Below, piece after piece: positions 58,844 to 64,000 of a stretch of DNA of 64,000 nucleotides. The stretch spans positions 124,001 through 188,000 of the forward strand of contig JAHDXR010000004.1 in the NCBI GenBank assembly GCA_023384105.1, read 5' to 3'. The notes under the pieces were generated by a model. The model did not search any database. It was not told the origin of the DNA and saw only the letters and a program-made list of their open reading frames with translations. The position numbers and the translations under genes are program-made. Numbering within the stretch: position 1 is the stretch's first letter; each line of letters begins with the position of its first letter. The DNA comes from Hyphomonadaceae bacterium. Its GTDB lineage: Bacteria; Pseudomonadota; Alphaproteobacteria; Caulobacterales; Aquidulcibacteraceae.

Positions 58844-59982
58844 TGGCCGCCGTCGACACCGTCGAGACGCCGCGCGACATCACCGCGCATCCGCCCGGTC
58901 TCGGCGTCCGCCGCTTCAAGGACGCCAGCTTCATCGTCTGGGGCCTGATCGCGACCTTCATCGGCCTCGGCACCCTGGTCGCCCTGGTCGGCGAACTGGT
59001 GCATGACGGCGGCCACCGCCTGACCGCCGCCTTCTTTATGAGCTTCCCGTCGTCGGACCCGGCGCAGGCGGGCATTCTCTCGGCCTGGGTCGGCTCGATC
59101 CTGGTGATCGTCACCACCGCCTTCATCGCCATCCCGATCGGCGTGCTCGCGGGCGTCTATCTCGAAGAATACGCGCCCAAGAACCCGATCACGTCGGCGA
59201 TCGAGATCGCCGTCAACAATCTCGCCGGCGTGCCGTCGATCATCTTCGGCCTCCTGGCCGTGGGTCTGTTCGTGCAGATGTTCGGCCTTGGCCAGAGCAT
59301 TCTCACCGCCGGCATCACGCTCTCGCTGCTGATCCTGCCGGTGGTCATCGTCGCCACGCGCGAAGCCGTGCGCGGGGTGCCGCAGGAAATCCGCCATGCC
59401 GCGCTCGCGGTCGGCGCCACCAAGTGGCAGACCACGCACCATCACGTGCTGCCGTACGCGCTGCCGGGCGTCGTCACCGGCGTCATCATCGGCATCTCGC
59501 GCGCGATCGGCGAAACCGCGCCGCTGATCATGATCGGCGGCCTCACCTTCGTCGCCTTCCTGCCGATCACGCGACCGGGCGACGCCGTGTTCGAGACCAT
59601 CGGCGTGCTCGACGAATATGGCGCGGCGGTCGATCCCGCCGCGGTCGAGACCGTGCGCATCGATCACGACGGCGTCGTGGTGCTGCCGGACTTCACCGAA
59701 ATGCCGGTCGAGGCGGGGCAGACCTACGAATTGCCGCACGGCTCGACCGTCCAATCGGTGGCGACCTGGGGCGATGCGATCGCCAGCTGGTCGCCGACCA
59801 ACTGGCTTGGCTCCGAATTCACCGTGATGCCGATCCAGATGTTCAACTGGACCTCGCGTCCGCAGGCCGAGTTCCTCGAACTCGCCGCCGCCGCCGGCAT
59901 CGTGCTGCTCGGCATCACGCTCCTGCTCAACGGCACGGCGATCTGGCTGCGCTATCGGCTGCGCAAGTCGATCAAGTGGTGA
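58843..59982 (+). CDS. pstA: Phosphate ABC transporter permease
   Basis: A 379-residue inner-membrane partner of PstC. It has the EAA loop REAVRGVPQEIRHAALAVGATKWQTTHHHVLPYALPG, NNLAGVPSIIFGLLAVGLFV and SRAIGETAPLIMIGG, characteristic of PstA. A large insertion of about 100 residues in the last periplasmic loop (GAAVDPAAVETVRIDHDG...) makes it longer than the usual 280-300; this loop form occurs in some alphaproteobacterial PstA. pstB, phoU and phoB do not follow: the next gene is a convergent glycosyltransferase. Confidence 0.93.
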   Translation: MAAVDTVETPRDITAHPPGLGVRRFKDASFIVWGLIATFIGLGTLVALVGELVHDGGHRLTAAFFMSFPSSDPAQAGILSAWVGSILVIVTTAFIAIPIGVLAGVYLEEYAPKNPITSAIEIAVNNLAGVPSIIFGLLAVGLFVQMFGLGQSILTAGITLSLLILPVVIVATREAVRGVPQEIRHAALAVGATKWQTTHHHVLPYALPGVVTGVIIGISRAIGETAPLIMIGGLTFVAFLPITRPGDAVFETIGVLDEYGAAVDPAAVETVRIDHDGVVVLPDFTEMPVEAGQTYELPHGSTVQSVATWGDAIASWSPTNWLGSEFTVMPIQMFNWTSRPQAEFLELAAAAGIVLLGITLLLNGTAIWLRYRLRKSIKW

Positions 59983-60040
59983 TGGGTTCCGGGGGCTAGG
60001 TTTTAGGGATTCCCAAAAACCCAATCCCTGGCCCCAATCC

Positions 60041-61246
60041 CTATCCGTTGGCGCGCGCTCTTTCGGCGGCGCGCTTCTCGCGCGCAATGCGGCGGCGCTC
60101 CTTGGCGCGCTTCCGCAGGTCGGCCAGCTTGTGCCAGAAGCGGCGGCCGCGCTCTTTCGGCAGCGGCTCGAGGTTGCGCCGGAATTCCTCGGCGCAGGCG
60201 CGCCAGGAATATTTCTCCGCCAGCGCCCGCGCGTCTTCGCGCTTCAGCTGCAGTGCTTCCAGGCACGCCTTCTTCAGATCGTTGTCGACGACGCCCGCGC
60301 CCGTGCCCGGCAGGATGTCCTGCGGTCCCGGCGCGACGAAGCCGGCCACCGGCGTGCCGCACGCCGCCGCTTCCAGGATCACCAGGCCGAACGTGTCGGT
60401 GAAGCTCGGAAACACGAACACGTCGGCGTCCGCGTAGTGCCGCGCCAGCTCTTCGCCGAACTTCGGCCCGGTGAAGACGGCGCTCGGATATTTCTGCTTC
60501 AGCTCGTCCGACGCCGGCCCGCCGCCGACCACCACCTTCGTTCCCGGCAGATCGAGCTGAAGAAACGCCTCGATGTTCTTCTCCACCGACACCCGGCCGA
60601 CATAAGCGAACACCGGCTTCGGCAAGTCCTTGAACACGCCGCCGTCGATCCCGCGCTTGGAGGGATGGAACAGCTCGATATCGACGCCGCGGCTCCAGAT
60701 CGCGGTATTGCGGAAGCCCTGCAGTTCGAGCTGCTTCTGCATCGTCGGCGTCGCCACCATCACGCGGCCGGACTTGTCGTGGAACGCGTGCATGTAGCGA
60801 TAGCCGGCCCAGAGCGGGATCCACGGGAAGCGCGCCGTCACGTATTCCGGAAACTGGGTGTGGTAGCTCGTCGTGAACGGGAACTTGTGCTTGAGGCACA
60901 CCGCGCGCGCGTCCCAGCCCAGGGTGCCCTCGGTGGCGATGTGGACCGCGTCCGGCGCGAACGCCAGGAAGCGGTCTTCCACGTCCTCGCGCGCGCCCAG
61001 CGCCAGCCGGATCTCGGAATAGGTGATCAGCGGCACCGTGCGCGGATAGTCCGCCGGCGAAATCACCTCGATCTCGCAGCCCATCCCCTTCAACTCGCGC
61101 ATCGTGTTGGAGAGGGTGCGGACCACCCCGTTCACCTGCGGCTCCCAGGCGTCTGTGACGAGCAGGATTTTGGCAGCCAGGGCGGGCGTCTCGGCGCCGT
61201 TCGCGTCCTGGTTCGCCGGCGCGGCGGTGTTAGCGTCGGTGCTCAT
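60041..61246 (-). CDS. Glycosyltransferase family 4 (mannosyltransferase-like)
   Basis: A 401-residue GT-B enzyme. N-terminal acceptor half: ILLVTDAWEPQVNGVVRTLSNTMREL, HIATEGTLGWDARAVCLKHKFPFTTSYHTQFPEY. C-terminal donor half: PVFAYVGRVSVEKNIEAFL, VVGGGPASDEL, DVFVFPSFTDTFGLVILEAAACGTPV with the E-x7-E motif. The N-terminal NGVVRTL and TSYHTQFPEY match GDP-mannose-dependent alpha-mannosyltransferases and sulfoquinovosyl/diglucosyl lipid synthases. The C-terminus ends in an Arg/Lys-rich helix likely to bind the membrane. The ATG at 61246 is preferred. Confidence 0.9.
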   Translation of the reverse strand: MSTDANTAAPANQDANGAETPALAAKILLVTDAWEPQVNGVVRTLSNTMRELKGMGCEIEVISPADYPRTVPLITYSEIRLALGAREDVEDRFLAFAPDAVHIATEGTLGWDARAVCLKHKFPFTTSYHTQFPEYVTARFPWIPLWAGYRYMHAFHDKSGRVMVATPTMQKQLELQGFRNTAIWSRGVDIELFHPSKRGIDGGVFKDLPKPVFAYVGRVSVEKNIEAFLQLDLPGTKVVVGGGPASDELKQKYPSAVFTGPKFGEELARHYADADVFVFPSFTDTFGLVILEAAACGTPVAGFVAPGPQDILPGTGAGVVDNDLKKACLEALQLKREDARALAEKYSWRACAEEFRRNLEPLPKERGRRFWHKLADLRKRAKERRRIAREKRAAERARANG

Positions 61247-61337
61247 TGGGGCGGGTTCTGGCCTGCGCTGCCCTGCCGCGCAAGGGGGCGGCGCCGCCCC
61301 GCTTGCCCTTGGACCGGGACCCGCGCATGAAGCCGTC

Positions 61338-61742
61338 ATGACCGCGGACCTCTCCCCCGCACTCGGCATCTTGCGCGGCGCGCTTCCAGGGCTTGCCGGG
61401 ACGTACCTGTTCGGCAGCGCCGCCGATGGCTCGGCGCGCGCCGACAGCGACGTCGATCTGGCGGTCTATGCCGGCCCGCCGATCGACAGGGCGCGGCTGC
61501 TCGATCTGCAGGAGGCGCTGGCCAAGGCGCTGTCGCGGGATGTGGATTTGATCGATTTGGCCGCAGCGTCGACCATCCTGCAGGTGCAGGCGATCGGCGA
61601 GGGGCGTCTGGTCGACGCGCCGGATCCGCAAGCGGCGGCGCTCTTCGAGCTTCGCGTGATGCGCGACTACCAGGAGCTTAAGGCGCGTCGCGCCGACCAC
61701 GAAGCCGACATCTTACGGACTGGGCGCGTCTATGCCGGATGA
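61338..61742 (+). CDS. mntA: MntA-type nucleotidyltransferase antitoxin
   Basis: A 134-residue minimal nucleotidyltransferase with the signature GTYLFGSAADGSARADSDVDLAVY (G-S-x10-D-x-D), near residues 20-43. The family AMPylates the active-site Tyr of its HEPN partner and so neutralises it. The start at 61338 gives the complete fold. The last 11 bases overlap the start of the HepT-type gene, which is a typical coupling in such pairs. Confidence 0.85.
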   Translation: MTADLSPALGILRGALPGLAGTYLFGSAADGSARADSDVDLAVYAGPPIDRARLLDLQEALAKALSRDVDLIDLAAASTILQVQAIGEGRLVDAPDPQAAALFELRVMRDYQELKARRADHEADILRTGRVYAG

Positions 61743-62151
61743 CGTCATCATAGCGAAGGCGGAGATCATCGAGCGGTGTATCCGGCGCGCACGCGAGGAG
61801 CTGGCCGCGAGTCCCGATTTCGAGTCCGATTTCACGCGCCAGGACGCCGCTATCCTGAATATCGAACGCGCCTGCGAAGCCGCAATCGACATCATGAACC
61901 GGATTCTGAGGCTGCGCGGCCTCGGCATTCCCGCCTCGACGCGCGATGGTTTCGACCGGCTGGTCCGTGCGTCTGTTGTCGATCAGTCGCTTGCCGACCG
62001 CCTGATGCGCATGGTCGGTTTTCGCAACCTCGCCGTTCATCAATATCAGAAGCTCGATCTCGCCATCGTGCGCGCGGTGATCGAGAAGAATCTGGACGAC
62101 CTACTCGACTTCTCAACGGTCGCGCTGCGTCTGCCGCTTGCGAGCCCATAA
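61732..62151 (+). CDS. hepT: HepT-type HEPN ribonuclease toxin (DUF86)
   Basis: A 139-residue helical protein of the HEPN/DUF86 family. The RNase motif R-x4-H-x-Y is present as RNLAVHQY (about residues 98-105), together with the family segment DAAILNIERACEAAIDIMNRIL and a C-terminal helix. HepT cleaves tRNA ends when not modified by MntA; here the Tyr of the motif is intact, so modification control is possible. It overlaps mntA by 11 bases and ends nine bases before putA. Confidence 0.88.
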   Translation: MPDDVIIAKAEIIERCIRRAREELAASPDFESDFTRQDAAILNIERACEAAIDIMNRILRLRGLGIPASTRDGFDRLVRASVVDQSLADRLMRMVGFRNLAVHQYQKLDLAIVRAVIEKNLDDLLDFSTVALRLPLASP

Positions 62152-62160
62152 CGAGCGCCC

Positions 62161-64000
62161 ATGCAAACCGCCCTCACGCCGCACCCTTCCGCCAGCACCG
62201 ACTGGGACGCCCTCGATGCGCTGAAATACCAGGACGAGGACGCCGCCGTCGCCGCCCTCCTGGCCGATGCGCCGCTCGATCCGGCCGCCCGCGCCAGCGT
62301 CAACGCCGAGGCGCGCGCGCTGGTGGTGCGGGCGCGGAGCCTGAAGCGCCGCAAGGGCATGATGGAGAGCTTCCTCGAAGAGTTCGGCCTCTCCAACGCC
62401 GAGGGCCTGGCGCTGATGTGCCTGGCCGAGGCGCTGCTGCGCGTGCCGGACGAGGAGACCGCCGACAAGCTGATCGCCGAGAAGATCGCCAGCGGCAAAT
62501 GGGGCGAGCATGTCGGCAAATCGGATCACTGGCTGGTCAATGCCGGCACCTGGGGCCTCATGCTCACCGGCCGCATCGTCTCGCTGCCGGAGGAAATGAA
62601 GAGCGACAGCGCCAGGTTCATGGCCAAGTTCGTGCAGCGCGCGGGCGAGCCGGTCGTGCGCGCCGGCGCCATGCAGGCGATGCGCATCCTGGGCGAGCAA
62701 TTCGTGCTTGGCCGCAACATCGAAGAAGCGCTGAAGCGCGGCGTCGGCATGGTGCGCCAGGGGCTCGCCACCCGCTACTCGTTCGACATGCTGGGCGAAG
62801 GCGCCCGCACCGACGAAGACGCGGTGCGCTACCTGAAGAGCTACGCCGATGCGATCGCCGCCGTCGGCGAAGCGTCCGGCGGGCAGGGGCCGCAGGCCTC
62901 GTCCGGCATTTCGGTGAAGCTCTCGGCGCTGCATCCGCGCTACGAGGCGCGCCAGGAAGAACGCGTCATGCGCGAACTCTATCCGCGCGTGCTCGAACTC
63001 GCCGAAAGCGCCAGGACGTGGAACATCGGCCTTACGCTCGACGCCGAGGAGGCCGACCGACTCGTACTGTCGCTCAAGCTGTTCGAGAAGCTTGCGCTCG
63101 AACCGTCGCTGCGCGGCTGGGAAGGCCTGGGTCTCGCCATCCAAGCATACCAGAAGCGCATGCGCAGTCTGATCGAGCGCCTCGCCGCGCTGGCGCGCCG
63201 CCGCGGCGCGCCGATCCAGACGCGTCTCGTCAAAGGCGCCTACTGGGACGGCGAGGTGAAGCGCGCGCAGATCATGGGCCGCGCCGACTTCCCGGTCTGG
63301 ACCACCAAGGCGGCGACGGACGTGCACTATCTCGCCTGCGCGCGCGATCTGTTCCGCGCCGGCGACGCCATCTTCCCGCAATTCGCCACTCACAACGCCC
63401 ACACCGTCGCCGCCGTGCGGCGCATGGCCGCCAGCGCCGGGCGCGACGCGTTCGAGTTCCAGCGTCTGCACGGCATGGGCGAGGCGCTTTACCTCGCCGT
63501 CGATCCGCCGCCGCCGGTGCGCGTTTACGCGCCGGTGGGCGGTCACGAGGATTTGCTGCCGTACCTGGTGCGCCGCCTGCTGGAGAACGGCGCCAACACC
63601 AGTTTCGTGCACTCCTTCCTGGATGACGATGTCTCGCCCGACATCGTCGCCGCCGATCCGATCGCGACGCTGGAAGCCAATCCGCACCGCCACCGCCGCC
63701 TGCCGCCGCCGTCGCAGCTCTACGGCGCCAGCCGCCGCAACTCGACCGGCCGCGATCTCTCCATCGCCGCGGACCGCGAAGCGCTCGTCCGCGCCGCTCC
63801 TCCCCCGTTCACGGGGGAGGTCCGAGCGCAGCGAGGGGAGGGGGAAAATCCGTCGGACGTCGGCGCCGGCCCCCTCAGTCACGCTGCGCGTGACAGCTCC
63901 TCCGCAAGCGTGGGAGCAATTGCTACAGCGCTCTCGGCGTTCAAGGCCTGGAACGCCAAGGGCGGTGCGGCGCGCGGCGCGATCCTGCGCGCCATGGCCG
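62161..64000 (+). CDS. putA: Bifunctional proline utilisation protein, N-terminal part (runs off window)
   Basis: The visible 613 codons cover an N-terminal region and the FAD-dependent proline dehydrogenase barrel (IGLTLDAEEADRLVLSL, TRLVKGAYWDGEVKRAQ, FATHNAHTVAAV, FEFQRLHGMGEALY, RVYAPVGGHEDLLPYLVRRLLENGANTSFV). After it comes the linker LPPPSQLYGASRRNSTGRDL, which leads to the aldehyde dehydrogenase domain outside the window. PutA oxidises proline to glutamate. Codons from about 545 to 588 carry an in-frame palindromic repeat. The frame has no stop to the window edge. The start has only a weak ribosome site and follows hepT by nine bases. Confidence 0.93.
   Translation, partial: MQTALTPHPSASTDWDALDALKYQDEDAAVAALLADAPLDPAARASVNAEARALVVRARSLKRRKGMMESFLEEFGLSNAEGLALMCLAEALLRVPDEETADKLIAEKIASGKWGEHVGKSDHWLVNAGTWGLMLTGRIVSLPEEMKSDSARFMAKFVQRAGEPVVRAGAMQAMRILGEQFVLGRNIEEALKRGVGMVRQGLATRYSFDMLGEGARTDEDAVRYLKSYADAIAAVGEASGGQGPQASSGISVKLSALHPRYEARQEERVMRELYPRVLELAESARTWNIGLTLDAEEADRLVLSLKLFEKLALEPSLRGWEGLGLAIQAYQKRMRSLIERLAALARRRGAPIQTRLVKGAYWDGEVKRAQIMGRADFPVWTTKAATDVHYLACARDLFRAGDAIFPQFATHNAHTVAAVRRMAASAGRDAFEFQRLHGMGEALYLAVDPPPPVRVYAPVGGHEDLLPYLVRRLLENGANTSFVHSFLDDDVSPDIVAADPIATLEANPHRHRRLPPPSQLYGASRRNSTGRDLSIAADREALVRAAPPPFTGEVRAQRGEGENPSDVGAGPLSHAARDSSSASVGAIATALSAFKAWNAKGGAARGAILRAMA
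63796..63925 (+). repeat. Protein-coding palindromic repeat inserted in putA
   Basis: About 130 bases in the putA linker have the look of an intergenic palindromic repeat. CCTCCCCCG-TTCA-CGGGGGAGG (63799-63820) is a perfect hairpin, GTCACGC-TGC-GCGTGAC (63878-63894) a second, and AGCTCCTCCGCAAG resembles arm sequence of the repeat at 51811. It translates in frame as APPPFTGEVRAQRGEG... to ...SASVGAIA without a stop. The exact insertion edges cannot be fixed without homologues. Confidence 0.75.

Noticed and set aside
60007-60029. GGGATT...AATCCC as a terminator between pstA and the glycosyltransferase
   Set aside because: The stem is only 6 bp and part of a CAATCCCT repeat; too weak to list as a terminator.

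Overview
The window is strongly GC-rich, gene-dense DNA from a Gram-negative bacterium: Kdo synthesis genes, an OprP-type porin, lipoprotein signals and a Wzm/Wzt-type exporter are present. Several features point to an Alphaproteobacterium, perhaps in the Caulobacterales/Hyphomonadaceae area: a ROSE-like thermometer with a sigma-32 promoter before an hsp20 gene, a structured leader before an ornithine decarboxylase that resembles the alphaproteobacterial speF motif, and a deoxyhypusine-synthase-like gene near that decarboxylase. The taxonomic placement is inference. I saw no rRNA, tRNA, CRISPR array or intact insertion sequence.

Positions 1-35.1 kb are dominated by surface-glycan biosynthesis. 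They hold Kdo genes (kdsA, kdsD), GDP-fucose genes (gmd, fcl), galE, six GT2-type glycosyltransferase genes plus part of a GT4 gene, two FkbM-type methyltransferases, an FkbH-like protein, an acyl carrier protein, a CMP-sugar synthetase-like gene with two dehydrogenases, and an ABC-2 exporter pair. Housekeeping-type genes lie among them (LysR regulator, M20 peptidase, cold-shock protein, GST, SMP-30). The centrepiece is a roughly 1480-residue protein (15817-20256) that joins two 'GNGPS' domains, a GT-A-like domain, two membrane helices, a long coiled coil and a C-terminal sulfotransferase. The operon at 10.4-13.4 kb carries part of this module set as separate proteins (GT2+GNGPS, then TM-TM-coiled-coil). 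A CMP-sugar synthetase in the same region could supply the donor if the GNGPS domains work like GT42 sialyltransferases. Many genes overlap by ATGA, so translational coupling is common. Gene remnants (an SDR N-terminus at 6.4 kb, a duplicated GT/FkbM junction at 35.25 kb) show past rearrangement.

Positions 35.5-46 kb hold a degenerate sensor kinase (phospho-acceptor His replaced by Tyr), hsp20 with its thermometer, a periplasmic methyltransferase-like lipoprotein, an SCP2-domain protein, an alpha/beta hydrolase, an intact CBS-histidine kinase, a PAP2 phosphatase and katG. Positions 45.5-51.6 kb hold a metallo-beta-lactamase/diiron-like protein divergent from a TetR-type regulator across a palindromic operator, a quinol-type nitric oxide reductase, a SirB2-like protein, a broken DHFR/RibD-like gene, an internally deleted AraC regulator and a small membrane protein.

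Positions 51.9-55.3 kb are a polyamine locus (deoxyhypusine-synthase-like, ornithine decarboxylase with leader RNA) with a ParDE module between the two genes. Positions 55.5-60 kb are a phosphate-uptake locus (OprP-like porin, pstS, pstC, pstA) without pstB or phoU directly downstream. The window ends with a GT4 glycosyltransferase, a MntA/HepT-type pair, and the first two-thirds or so of putA, which carries an in-frame palindromic repeat in the linker after its proline dehydrogenase domain. A family of 'GGACCGCCGGC...' inverted repeats recurs at 41.95, 45.2 and 51.84 kb.
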